From Magnolia sinica (taxonomy: Eukaryota; Streptophyta; Magnoliopsida; Magnoliales; Magnoliaceae): a stretch of DNA of 64,000 nt. Shown here piece after piece: positions 11,145 through 23,925 of the stretch; positions within the stretch are counted from its first letter, which is position 1; every line of letters begins with the position of its first letter. The stretch is taken from assembly GCF_029962835.1 (NCBI RefSeq), contig NC_080583.1, positions 2,232,001 to 2,296,000 on the forward strand, read 5' to 3'. Under the pieces are notes generated by a model. It saw only the letters and a list, made by a program, of their open reading frames with translations. It did no database searches and was not told the origin of the DNA. Made by a program: the position numbers and the translations under genes.

Positions 11145-13147
11145 TTCCCTTTTCCAAGTTACCCGCACGAGTGTGGTTTGCAAGGCCTGGGCGGCAGTGC
11201 TGGGCAGGACAGGACCCGTACAAGTACGTAGCATGGGTTAACGTGAGATGGTAGCAGATGTTGTCATCCTTGTCGTACGTGTGACGGTAGATACATACAC
11301 GTGTGCATCAGCTGGTACAAATGGGACTGCAGGGTTACTGATTTGAATCCTACTCGCGGCAGTAGCCATCTTAATCCTACTCTCCTGTGTGCCAGATCTC
11401 GCCATTCTTGGGGGAACCGGATTGGCTGGTGTAACTCACACGCTACATGGCTGCTGTATTGGCGTCAATAAGTTCCTTGGTTTGATTATAGGGTATGTGT
11501 TATATCCAAATCAGCCATCTATTTGGCGAGCTCGTTTTAAGCTTGAGACGAAAAATAAGATAGATATAACTATCAAGTGGACCACACTGCAAAAACCAGT
11601 GGGGATTGAACGTCTCCCATTGAAACCCTTTTTGGGTTACAGAAGTTTTGGATCAATATGAATTGTTTTTCCTCTTCACTTAGGTCTTTTTGACCTTATT
11701 AACAGATTGGATGTAAAATAAATGTTATGGCGGACCCTAAAAAAATTTTAACGGTGAAAATCATTATCTCAACTGCTATTTGTAGTGTGGTCCAATTGAT
11801 TTTTGGATATGATTCATTTTTTGAATAATGCTCTTAAATGATCTCTAAAAATAAATGAATGGTGTAAATATAATAAATATATTACTGTAGAGCCAATGTA
11901 ACTTTGATCTACTTTGAACTGTTAGTACAATTGGGAGCTTTGATCTCCTTAAACTGTTCGTACAACTCGGAGGTCGAGGAGCGTCAGTGATAATCCGCTT
12001 CCATTCTTGGGGTGGACGCCGTTTGGCTAGCGAAGCTGGCTGCTGGTCGGTCCTCCGTGCCCCTCATGATGTATGTGTTTTATCTGCACCCATCCATCTT
12101 GTCATAAAACTTTAGGGCTTAAACCCAAAAGTGAGCTAAGGCAGACCACACTCCAGGGGAATAATAATAATAACTTAATGTCCACCGTTAAAAACCTCGT
12201 GGGCCCAATGTAATATTTATCTGACAGCCGTTTGGTTAGGTCATATTGACCTACATCAAAGGAAAAAAACAAATAAATAATAATAATTGAATGTCCACAG
12301 TTAAAAACCTTGTGAGCGCAATGTAATATTTATCTGACAGCCTTTTGGTTAGGTCATATTGACCTACACCAGAGGAAAAAAACAAATACTAGTTTCATTT
12401 AAAACTTTCGTTCCCGTAGAAAATTACTAATAGAGCGCGTTTAAAAGTATTTAATCATCCTTGTTTTCTATCATCTAGTTTACTTAAGATTTGAATTTAT
12501 TTCATTTTTAAGCTTATGCTATAAACTGATATGGAAAAATAAATGATTGACCTCTATGAAACAAATACATCATATTGGGGCTCATAAATCACCAACGGCA
12601 GTATCGATGGTCGAAGGGAGTCCTCTTAGGGTGGCCCCTCTCTATATGTATCCTGGCTTAATTTAGCCATTGTTCGTAGCGTGGATAACGGTCATTATGA
12701 AATAGTATAGGCAACAGTCGTTATGAAACAGACTGTTGTGTGGGGTTGAAACATCTGTAACGGTCATTATATGAAAATTAATTTATACTAAATATGTCAT
12801 AGGGTTAAAATAATTTTAAAAAATATTATAACAGTCATTATCAGTCGGTATCATAACAGTAACAGTGATGTCTATTATGACTACTGTTACTGTTATAAAA
12901 TACCTCAATTCAAACACAAAAATCAAGCTAATATAACCATCAAGTAACTTCTATTTGAGAGAGTAGCATCATGATATGAGTACAGCTTGGGTCAATCTCA
13001 GATCAACCTGACTAGCCTAGCTTGAAATTAGAGATGGATTCAACTGAGACTGGGCTAGGCTTGGGCTGAAAATCCTTAACTTAACCTTTGGGTGGGTTGT
13101 AAAATTGGCCTGGCCATCTATTACATATTAATAAAAATTATTATATT
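11145..13147. other. Intergenic with degenerate TIR-element remnants
   Basis: Bases 11389-11880 and 12000-12160 carry interior sequence of the 'gtggaccacactgcaaaaa'/'catgatgtatgtgttttat' repeat group but no resolvable ends. Bases 12670-12900 hold several copies of a short 'aacggtcattat' word in both orientations. A 90-codon frame at 11389 lies inside repeat sequence and is not called. Confidence 0.4.
12164..12390. repeat. Tandem duplication, unit about 114 bp
   Basis: The stretch beginning at 12177 (atgtccaccgttaaaaacct, then the gcccaatgtaatatttatctgacagcc segment) is repeated from 12291 with few differences. Each unit ends in a 'ggaaaaaaacaaat' stretch. Confidence 0.8.
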
Positions 13148-13148
13148 T

Positions 13149-13463
13149 AGGGCCCATTTGGATGTTGCTTAGGATGAGTTACTTATGCCACAAATAACTT
13201 CTTTTAGTTTCTATTTACTAAGAAGATAAGTATGTTTGGTAAACAACCTACTTATCAACTTCTCATCTCTTTCAACCCTCATATGCTTCTCTTCATCAAG
13301 ATATAAAAAGTAAAAAGTTAAAAAAAAAATTTAACCAAAGTGATTAAGTACTTTTAAATAAAAAATTTACTTATAATTAATCATAATCAAACTTATCTAA
13401 AATAAGTTACTTATCTACTGCTCTAAGTAAAAACGTTGTTTGGTGGTATCCAAACAGCCAGCC
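13149..13463. mobile_element. Putative small MITE with 'gtttggat' type ends
   Basis: A left end 'gggcccatttggatgttgct' and a right end 'ggtatccaaacagccagcc' are roughly complementary around an AT-rich body in which 'agttacttat' recurs in both orientations. The target duplication is not clear, so the superfamily is not assigned. Confidence 0.45.
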
Positions 13464-13924
13464 TTTAATGAATGCATAAGATATAAGAGATGTTAAACAC
13501 AACTAATTGTCTGTCCAATTAGTCACGTGTGAGAAAGCGTCCCTATATGAAAATATATAAGTTTTAAATTATTATTATTATTATTTTAAAGTTTACAATT
13601 TGACTAATATAACCCCACTAATTTAACTCATGTCAGTACACACACTCCATGATAGCCACCCCCGCTAGGGATTGATGCCAAGACCTCCAGTGTTGAAACG
13701 AGGGATCTCCACTCAGCAGCCAGGTGAACTATGGATATGGGTGTAAGTTGAAGAACGCAGTTAAGTCCAACTTAGGTCAGGTGATATGGGTTGACCACCC
13801 CTAACCCGACACAATCTGCTAGGAGGTCCCACTCAATCTACGACATGGATCTTCCCTACTTGAGACTAGCTGTCACATTTTTCTTCTGAATGGTTGACAT
13901 TCATCATCCATTAGCATAATGCTC

Positions 13925-14297
13925 ATGCACTAAAATACCGTACACACAATGCAGATTAATGCAAATTAAACCGGCTAAATTGTGGATTGCACCGTGGCTA
14001 AGTCAAGAATCTGAAAATCACATTGGCCGAAGAATCCAACCATCTGATCTGTGGCCACTTTTGTTGAAATAGAACGGTCGGATTTTTTTATTTTTTATTT
14101 TTTTCGTTTAACTGTCTAATAATAAAAATGTCTAACAATCCCATAGTTAGATAATCAGATTGGCCCATTTTACATCCAAACTCGGACCCATGATTTGGGC
14201 AGTATAACTTGAATGACTTGTATTATACTTATGGAATTTTTTGAAGTAATTTCCAAGTGCCTGTGTATCATCTGTCATAATCTGCCAGAGTATCTTT
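13925..14297. mobile_element. Diverged CTTTGATAC-end MITE copy
   Basis: The right end (aagtgcctgtgtatcatctg, then tcataatctgccagagtatc) and the interior ('ccgtctaataataaaaatgt', 'gtttgggcagt') match the family copies at 28313 and 58985. The left terminus is eroded. Confidence 0.6.
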
Positions 14298-15954
14298 AAA
14301 AAGAAATTCTCACTTAGTGATGGAAACTAGTAGTCTAGCATGCCGTGTTTGTGGTCTTTCCGCACGTGTACCGCTTGTATGGAATCCAAAACGTTCATTG
14401 CGTGGGCCCCACCGGTTGTAGTCTAGCATGCCACTTGAATGATCCTACACCGCTTTTGATGACTTTGTAGGTTTTAAAATGGACGGTCATCTATAGAGTC
14501 TACTGTCCGTATTTAATGGGAAAAAGTCATCCACTTGGTGGTTTGGATCATCCGGAAATATATGCGTTTCAGTGTACAATCCGAGATCACCAGATGAACG
14601 GTCCAGATGTTACATAGGGTCCAGAATCTGCAACTTAATCGGTGGGCTACTGGTCAAAACTCAATAGGGCTTCACTAAAGCCCACACGCGTCCAAGGCAG
14701 CCATTTAGACACTACCACATGTGCGAGTGTTTTACACGTGTGAGATCCAAGCCATCCATCATTTGGGTCCCATAGTTTAGATTCATTGGCCCAAAAAAGA
14801 ATTGGCCCATTTGTCTCTCTGGATGGGCCTAGTTCATTGAAGAAATGAATGAATGAGAAAAAGGCCTGCTTGTTTCTAACATTGTGGCCCACTTGATCAG
14901 TAGACTTGGATGATTTTCGTGCCAGGATATCTATATGGTGGGACCCACCTTGTGGACAGCTTGAATCTCAGACTCGTGTGATACAAACATGCTGTGCTAT
15001 TTACGCGTGTGGGATTAGCAAACCCCTCGTTAGTAAAATGGTACAAACTAGGGTGTAACATATCAATCTAACGGTGCGAGCATTTAGGGTATCTTAATGC
15101 TCTAGTTTGCAGATTGAGGGCCCATGATCCGAGGATCCCAGCCGCTGATCTTAAGAGATCTCTTATTTTAGACGATTATAACCCTTGGATCAAAAGAATG
15201 GAAAGAAACGATAGGAAAGGAAAACAACAACGATTTGTATGAACGGACAGGATCACATAATCATGGTCTCCAATTGTGTAAAATGGACATGCATGAGGAT
15301 ACCATTCATGGTTTTCTGCACGGATCATATAATTCCATGTCCCATCTTTCACGCTCTGTTTCGAACGGTTGTGAGCGAAGCAGGTGTTATCCGACGGTGG
15401 GGTTCCCATTGTTGTCTAAACGGACGGCTGTGATTATCCGGATCTTGGCGGGAAATTAGATTACGAGAAAAGGACCAGATATTTTTCTTAGTGGGAGCAA
15501 AGGCAATGTGGGCTGTCGGATAAGACCGCACCGAGGACGGATAACACGAGCCCATGAGTGGGGCCCACATATGGGATTTCAGATACATTTTCGCTTGCCT
15601 TTTCGTTGTCCACATGCAACCCCACAAAGGACGGAAATTACGAAACTACCCCTGTTGGCGAAAATGACATGAGATAATCTTTTATTTTCTCAAATGACTC
15701 ATATAACCTTGGGTTTTAAATTGGTCAATGATGGCGGCCAAACATGCGTAAAATTCGTCAACTGGTCAATAATCGATCAGGTCCACCCACAGGAAGGCCC
15801 CAGGATCGACGGCTTATATTTTAAAAATAAAATCCATGAGGTAATCCTATCCATTATTCTTTTATACTGGATTGTCCAATTGGCGTGAGGGGGAAAAGAA
15901 AAAAAAAAAAAAAAAAAAAAAGGCAAGATAGACCCACTTTGGACAGGTGGATAA
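14298..15954. other. Intergenic, no recognised gene
   Basis: There are several short frames on both strands at 15176-15627, all mutually overlapping and without motif. An A-rich run of about 23 bases lies at 15897-15921 next to the following TIR element. Confidence 0.4.
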
Positions 15955-16366
15955 GATTAGGTGCAGCACTTCCTGTGGGACCATCTTGATGTATTTATTC
16001 CATATCTGCTGTCCATCTATTTTTCAGATCATTTGAGGGGCATGAGCCCGAAATTGAAGAAGATCCAAATCTTCGGTTGCTATATTATAGGAATCAATGG
16101 TTATTAAAAGCCCTTTCATTAAAAACTTCCTAAGGTGCACAGTAATGTTTATTTCCCATTAAAGGTTCCATAAGCATTTATAAAGAGGAAAAAAACAATT
16201 ATCAGCTTAATCTAAAACTTGTGGCTCATTAATGATCAATCACCACGGTTTCCTATAAGATGGTCCACTTGAGATTTAGATTTGCTTCATTTATATTATA
16301 TGAATGAACAGCATTAATATATATATATATATAGGTGGGCCCCGCGGTGAGGACCGCACCTAATTT
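15955..16366. mobile_element. TIR element of the GTGGGCCCC group
   Basis: The left end (gattaggtgcagcac, then gtgggaccatcttgatgtat) pairs with the right end (gtgggccccgcggtgaggac, gcacctaatttgatc). The interior carries the usual 'atttgaggggcatg' and 'ttagatttgcttcat' segments. An (AT)n run at 16317-16332 lies just inside the right arm. Confidence 0.6.
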
Positions 16367-17471
16367 GATCCCTTTATGCATCACCCTGCATGGAGCTCTA
16401 CCATATTTCAGATCTTTCGGCTCCACCTAATCTGACCCAATCGCTGCTTGTAAATGGGTTGAACTTGTACCACCCAAGGGTCACTCTAATGTTAACTAAA
16501 AGACAAATATCTATTTATATCTTATGGTTTTAGATTCTTTTAATTGAAATTATTAAAGTTTGGTAGATGTCTAAAATAAAGTTTTTCTTATTTTTTAATG
16601 TAAGGGTATTTTCATACTGAACTCGAGTGGGATGGTCGGTGAAGCAGGGGACACTCGGAGTAGGTGGCCCGTGTGAGGTGAGTGGCTCATGTGAGATAAG
16701 ACCCATGTGAAGTGAGAGTCACAATGGGTGATTCGGCTGAGGGCCTAACCTACGTTATGAGATAAATGGATCGATTTGCCATACTCTATCAACTTAACTT
16801 TTTAAAGCAAGTGATTATGTATTCTACGTCAAAAGTAGTATTAGAATATGAAGTCTAATGTTTAAGACTCCTCGCTGAAAGTAATTAATTTACGGGAAAT
16901 GCAAAAAATGCATAAGCATACTTAAAAAGACATGTAATTAGGAGTCTAAGAGTACGTTTAAAATAATTAAGAAAACCAATCCAACTTAAATCCTAACCCG
17001 ACCCATGGATAAATAGGCTGTATTTAGTTCCACTTGATCTAGCCATGAAACAGAACCGACCAAAACCTGACCTCCAACAAGCTTATTTCATCTTGCACTA
17101 AAGTCAAACCCGACCATGAGGAACAATTGCATCTCAGCATAAAATCTAGAGTAAATTATTGAACCGGGTCAGGTTTAAGACCCCACTGGACCCCTTTCAT
17201 TGTAATTCAAATAGCACCACAACCTCTAACCATTTTTACCGCAGGAATTATTTCATACTCTGTAAAGTATTTTGCTTGATACGCAGGCATTCTGAAATTC
17301 CAACACAATAGAAATATAACCGAATAAGTACACTTTTTAGTTGATGATACATCAAAACCGGTCTCTTTATTTGGACAGTTAAGTTTGAATTACTAGAATG
17401 TCATATATTTCTTGGTAACTAATTTCCAAGTGCCTACCTATCATCCATCACAATCTCACTCTGCCAAAATA
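16367..17471. other. Intergenic, with a partial CTTTGATAC-end MITE near its end
   Basis: No gene is seen. Bases 17265-17470 show MITE-like ends ('cttgatacgcaggcatt' at left, 'aagtgcctacctatcatcca' at right) around a shortened body. The older solo LTR begins at the right edge of this copy. Confidence 0.45.
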
Positions 17472-18056
17472 CAGCTGTGACAAACCCCAAAAATGATACA
17501 GGGCAATCTAGTCATTAATTCCACAACTTTTTAAAACAACAATCGACAGTGGAGTGGTTGAGAAAGTTAAATCCAATGGTCAGCACTGGTGGATGAATAG
17601 TCAAGATCTCAAACGTGTGATATGGTTGTATTAGTTCTTGATAACTAGATCAAATATCTGCACTTAAGGCCCTATCCTTTTCATTTTTGAGACCTTATTT
17701 TTCGACGAGGGTAGTTTCTCCACAAGTCTATTAGAATAAGCTTATTGTTCAAGGATTCAAAATATAGTGTAGAAAGCAATTCACCTACTATTCAATTGTT
17801 GATTTTCCAATCAACCATTATAGTGGGATGCTTCAAAAATCACGCTTGTCCGATCATTAATTAGGCTGCACTCTAAAAAAAATTGACAACCAACTAAAAT
17901 ACTTTTCTTTTTTGGTTAAGAGCTACTGATGTGTGTATAGATTAAAACATGAATGAGCACTTATTCAAAAGGTTATATGTAGCATTATGAAAAATTCCTT
18001 ACAAGAACCCTAGTATGTGCATGACCAGAACCGCCGGTGGTCCCTACTAGTATAAC

Positions 18057-18675
18057 TAGGGTTGTACACGAACCAAGCTAGCTTGGTTAGCTCGCTTGAC
18101 TCGACTCGAAAAAGCTCGATTTGACTCGGTTCGAAGCTAATTTCAAGCCAAGTCGAGCTGATTTTTTAGCTCGAAAATGAGTTTGAGAAAGCCTCAACTC
18201 GACTCGACTCGGATTGAATCCAGCTCGAATCAAACTCGGATCAAACTAGTTCGGTGACTCGGTTACTTTGCCATTGATGTTGCTCACTAAATGTTTGATA
18301 AAATGACTCAACGAAGTGTGACTGGTGGCAAGGAAGGTATGTATATGAAACAAATATCCTTTTTTTCTTAGTTTTTATGTTGCTTAGAAGGTATTTGATA
18401 AAATGCCTGTAAAATTAACCATTGTTTCTGTTTCACATACAGAGCGATTTTGAAGATGTAGTCTAGGTGTTTGTGGAAATGCCTCAACGGCGAACTTGGC
18501 TCGCTCTTGGGTCAAACTCGGCCCGAGCTGGCCTGAGCTGCTGACCAAACCGAGCCGAGCTGGCCAGTCAGGCTTGAGGACCAAGCCGAGCCAAGTTCGA
18601 GCTGAGGTCAGCTAGTGGCCGAGCTGAGTCGAGCTGAAGCCAGCTCGACTTGGTTCGACTCGATGTACACCCCTA
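18057..18675. mobile_element. hAT-like non-autonomous element, 8-bp target duplication
   Basis: The termini tagggttgtacacgaaccaa and the complement of gactcgatgtacaccccta match. The element is flanked by agtataac at 18049-18056 and again at 18676-18683, a perfect 8-bp duplication as expected for hAT transposons. The arms are rich in GACTCGA and GAGCCGAG words. There is no transposase frame. It inserted into the older solo LTR. Confidence 0.85.
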
Positions 18676-18921
18676 AGTATAACTAAGTGCCCTAATTATG
18701 CTAGAAATGAAGGCTTTAGGGGAATTTGAATCGAACAGCCATTCACACTTATCGCAAATGGGTAGGCTCATGAACTTAGGAAAGTCCAACGGTAGTTAAC
18801 CCCCCACGAGAATTTGAGGGTCAACGCATCCCACAAATGCCCCAAATTAACTAGATTAGGTTTAGGTCGTGGGTTCTAAGTCCGCTAAACTCAAAACTAT
18901 AGATCAACATTCATTTTTCTA

Positions 18922-19015
18922 AGCTTGATATGTGCGAGTGCCTTAGTTGATAGCTTGAACTTGGTTAAGTGCATGAGATGTGCGAGTGCCTTAGTTGATA
19001 GCTTGAACTTAAGTG
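18922..19015. repeat. Tandem duplication of about 50 bp
   Basis: The segment 'gatgtgcgagtgccttagtt' with the following 'gatagcttgaactt' occurs twice in direct succession inside the older LTR. Confidence 0.8.
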
Positions 19016-19347
19016 AAGTGATCATCTTGCGCTCTTTGACAAAATTATGACTTTCGAGCCATTGGATCATGGTCAAACTCAAGAAACCGACTTAAAATAT
19101 TTCCCTAGCTACACATATCTGTATAGTCACGGCTCTGATCGTCGAACTGGATTAGAGTCCTATCTATCGATCAGCATGTTCAATCATCGGAAGGTTATAT
19201 TCATACATAGATCTCCTAGTGAGGCGCATATCCCCTGTCCTAGATTGACCTTTGCACCCTCTTGTGGGCCTCGGTGGTTAAAAATAACCTCCTAAAGGTT
19301 AGTATAATGAAAACTTAACTTTTGGGGCCATTTGCATATTCTAGCAC

Positions 19348-19355
19348 TATAAATA
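19348..19355 (+). promoter_or_regulatory. TATA box of the older LTR
   Basis: TATAAATA sits in 'ctagcactataaatacccc', the same context as the TATA box of the younger related LTR. A GT/GA-rich leader follows at 19410-19450. Confidence 0.5.
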
Positions 19356-20860
19356 CCCCTTCAATTCACACCCCCTCTCCTCATACGAATTTTATGCCCT
19401 AGCCTTAAAAAATGTGTGTGTGTGTGTGAGAGAGAGAGAGAGTGAGAGAGAAGAGAAAGTTGTGTGAGAGAGATCTAGCTGCAGTCAGACCCACCGTTGG
19501 ATCTTCTCCATGAGTGATTGAAGGTGAACTTTGAGTCGAAATCCCATAAAATCTAGGTGTTTAAGGTTAAATCTTCTCAATCCTCACAAAATAGCTTGTT
19601 TGAATTGTTTAGGTTTCAATGATTCTTCCCAAAGCCCTAACCCTATAAGCAAACCTAAATCAGATGAGCTAACGTTGGGTGCAGACTATCCTCTTAGATT
19701 TCCGTTCATCAACCCTTGAGGGTGATAAACTATGATCCCTTTTTGATTTGTTAGAAACCCGCAAGTCACACATGCCGTAAATGTTTTATTATAAAAATGC
19801 ATGCTCATATTACTAATTGTAGCTCACATGATTGATGAAATGCATAGTCACTTTGATGCTAGTTTTGCTTGTGTTTGTTGTGAGTTCGTAGTAGCAATGA
19901 TAAATTTCAAGAGTATTTAATGTGTTTATAACTTTGGGCACATTCTTTGTATACTTTTGTTGTGCATTGGAAATGATCACCTATAAATTTCGTCCTACTT
20001 TTGCATTAGATACATTAATCATTTGATTTAAGTTTAAACATATGTTAATGTTAAATAAAATACTATACTACTGATTTAGCTATATTCTATAAACCGGGTC
20101 ATTATGGGAAAAGGTCGAGCCCTATCTAACTTTGAAAATATGGGATGACTGTTGAATTCAGCTATCCCGACTTGTGTGGCTAACCGAGGTAGAACTTGGG
20201 CAATTGACAGTAGTTGAAATACATGGGTTTCTTGCACACAATCCCGGTCTGTCCAAGGTTCCCCTTGGACAAACAAACTAGTCCATTACACGACTCAATC
20301 ACATATATGACACACTATGGAATCCATGATACCCTGTCACCAACGAATGAGGTTCACTCATAACCATTAGTGTGATACGATCCGACGAGACTCGAGGGTC
20401 GGGCATGGTGGTATGGGACACCATACCCGAGCTATCGGCCTATGCCGAGGAGATGGGCCTGCCATGTTGGCAAAACATTAAGTGACAAGGTCTTCATGGT
20501 GGTAAAACATTAGGTAACAAGCTTCCCCGTAGTAATCGATGAGCACACATGAAGGCCACGACCCTATCATGATGATGTTGATATGGGTGGTGTGCCTTCT
20601 CCACACTAGGGATAGGTGACAACCTTCGCCCTAGTCGTGGTCGTCCCTGGGCGACTAGTCTTTACTACAAATCCGAGTTAAGTTTAGCAACTTAAGGAAA
20701 ATGAAACTCAAAATGGATCAAGGGATATGGGTGAGGAGCCTCCTAGTGCCACAACGAACAACGAACAACGAAATCCGAATAAAAACTCGAGATTCAATGG
20801 CAGTACCCCTGCTTCGCCAACCAGTTGTTTGACCTGAACATTAATAAATACTTAGTAAAA

Positions 20861-21352
20861 TCATACACTCCATATCATTTGCTGGGTACTGTTCTTCGTG
20901 CCTACCATTGTGCATATGTTGACATCCTCACTAGTAATAGCGTTGATGTGGTTCGATATTGGTATCGTTGATTACGAGTCATGCATATGCATATTATGTC
21001 ATCCATGCATTTAAAGAACTAGATATATGACTTTTATGCTTTGATATGCCATCATTGCCTATGCTTGTATCTTTTTTATAACATGCGAAACTTTGGTTAA
21101 TAGCAAAATCATTCGCTCCATAACATTTGTTGGGTTGTTCTTCGTGTTAACCATTGCGCATATGTTGACATCCTCACTAACAATAGTGTTGATATGGTTC
21201 TATATTGGTATCGTTGATTACGGGTCAGGCATATGCATATTATGTCATCCATGCATTTAAAGAACTAGATATATAACTTTTATGTTTTGATATTACATCA
21301 TCACTTATGCTTGTATCTTTTTTATAACATGTGAAACTTAGGTTAATAGTAA
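20861..21352. repeat. Tandem duplication, period 246 bp
   Basis: Two adjacent copies share 'gcatatgttgacatcctcac', 'attggtatcgttgattacg' and 'catccatgcatttaaagaac' at a constant offset of 246 bases. It lies within the older LTR and is absent from the younger one. Confidence 0.85.
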
Positions 21353-22637
21353 CATTGAGTTGATCATTCACTCACACTTATAACAGTGTTTAAAAGCATG
21401 AACCAGACGATTTCATCGATGCAGGTGCCTTAGAGGACACACTTGTCTAGAAGTACATGAACCCCATCAAGGAGTTCTCGTACTTCCAGTGCGCAGATGA
21501 CCAAATGTAGCATGGTGTCTTGGGACTGTCAGTTTTGTCTTTTGATGATAGGGATGCTTCTTGTATTAAAATTTTGAACATGTATATTTAATTCCTGGCT
21601 AGGTGGTGTAGCGTCCTGAATTTTCGTTATTTTGAATTTTCAAAAACCCTTAAAATTTTTCATTTTAATTAACTTATGTTGTCACTTACTAACCATTAGC
21701 ACTTGATGTTAGCCTATACATGAGTCGTACCAATAAAAAACTCCACCAATCTAATTAATTAACCGTAGAAAGCCAATGAATCCAGCCGATCACTTAAACA
21801 CCGAGTTTAACCACACAATTTGCTCACGTATGGTCTAAATCTATCCGACCTATCACTGACTAATTAAGACAACCGTAACTAAATAAAGATCTACCCAAAG
21901 CTGAGACGAGTGGGGGTCAGATCTTAATTAACAAACCAAATCAATCCAATTACTCCTTTAGCCTAAAAACAGACGATTTAGGGTTATTAAGACCGAATCG
22001 CCATTTTTACTAATTACGAATAGACCACACTATGAATATAGTTAATCCAAATCTTAATCATTGTGCACAAGAAATCTTGCTACCTAATTTATTCCAGAAA
22101 TACCTTTATTATCCAAACGAGCTCTAAACCGCTCGTTAGTAGGTTAAAACTATAGAATAATGTCCGTCTTACTGGGCTCGACATCCATCGCAGGAGTCGA
22201 ACCTAAGTAGTATCCAAAACCGCTCAACTTGAGTCGAGGGACGAGTGCATGAGAAGTGCAAATACCCTAAAGAAATAATCTAAAACTTAAGTGAATTGGG
22301 TCGTCCACTCTTATGCAAAGTCAAGGATTTCGGACTGTCGGTTTATGACCAAACTTCACATGTAGAATAAGGATATTTCCTTACACATATCCGTATAGCT
22401 GCGGTCTCGATCAACCATTGGTGACCGTTGAACAGACCTTTGATCATACCCGTCAATCAGTGCATCCAAATGGCGAGCCGATCATATCTATACGTAGATC
22501 ATCATTAGGGCTAACTATCTTACGGTGTATATTAATATATACATCCCATAGTGGGCCTTAGAGGTTAGAAAAACCCTCTCATAGCGCTAGTATAGTAAAA
22601 ACTCAGCCCCTGGGGCCATTTACACCAAATCTGGTAC

Positions 22638-22645
22638 TATATAAA
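22638..22645 (+). promoter_or_regulatory. TATA box of the younger LTR
   Basis: TATATAAA in 'ctggtactatataaaggcct', about 1.03 kb from the LTR start, with a purine-rich leader about 40 bases downstream. Confidence 0.55.
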
Positions 22646-23730
22646 GGCCTCATTTGGGCACCTCCTTCTCCCATATGAATTTCATACCCTGGCTTGGGTG
22701 AGGGAGAAGAGAGAGGAGAAAGAAAGAGAAAGAAAGAGAGGAAGCTTGGAAGAGTGAGAGTTTGTGGACATTCACTCTCTCATCCCTCTCTATAGCCAAA
22801 TTGTCACTCTCATATCCTTTATGGAGTTCTCTCGATAACGATTGGAGGTAAAAAATAGAATCTACTTTCTAATATAGTATTTTGGGTTAGGTTTTTTAGT
22901 CTTTACAATGGTTTATGTGATTGTTTAGGCTTTGGTGGATTTTCTCTATAACCCTAATCCTACGAGCACTTTGAGTCGAACAAATCATTGCAAAGGTGCG
23001 AACCATTATGCCTAGGTTTCAATTTATCGGCCCTTAAGGGTCTCAGTTAATAATTTGTTGTGGTGAATGATTTGTAAATAAGTAGCATGTTCATATTTCG
23101 TGTTTGATTGTAATATGCGTCATTGCTTGTCTATGCATGCTCACATGTTTGATAAAATGGCTAAGTGATTAAACATGTTATTCTAAATATGCTCACATGA
23201 TTGATTGAACTTTAGATTGAATGCATTGATTTGTTGATGCTCACGTGTTTGATAATATGCTCCAATGAATATATTACTTTATTATTTCTCACATGTTTGA
23301 CGAAATGCCTAAGTGAATGTATTACTCTATTGATGCTTAGATGTTCAATGAAATGCTTAGGTCATTGCATAGTAGTATGTATACTGTAATTGCATGATGT
23401 AGTATTTAGTTCATAATGATACTTAGGATTTCTATAATATTGGGTCAGTCAGTAAATTGCCCAAATCAACGGGTGGCCCAAGTTAGGGCGGCCACCCTAG
23501 GCTTGTTTGACCGATCCGGGTTGAACACAGACGACCGACAGTAGCTAGACTACACGGGCTACTTGCACCCAATGTTGGTTGTGTCGTTATTCTCACAAGT
23601 CAATTAAATTAGTCCACTAGCCAACTGATCATGTATGTTCACAATGTATGACATGAATAAATGGAATCTAAGATACCACATTCCCAATAAATGTGTCCAT
23701 TCATAACCGTTAGTACGATACGATCCCACT

Positions 23731-23925
23731 AAGACTCATGAACCAGGTATGATGGTATGAGACATCGTGTCTGAGCTGTCAGCCTACGCTGGGATGACGA
23801 GCCTCTCCGTAGTGACCAGTAAGCAACTAAGACTCATGAGCCGGACATGGTGGTATGGGACACCGTATCCAAGCTGTCGGCCTATGCTGGGGTGACGAGC
23901 CTCCCCATAGTGACCAGTGAGCACT
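23731..23925. repeat. Tandem duplication, period about 98 bp
   Basis: 'aagactcatgaaccagg' and 'aagactcatgagccgg' begin two units that share 'ggtatg(a/g)gaca' and end in 'gtagtgaccagt' or 'atagtgaccagt'. It lies within the younger LTR. Confidence 0.8.
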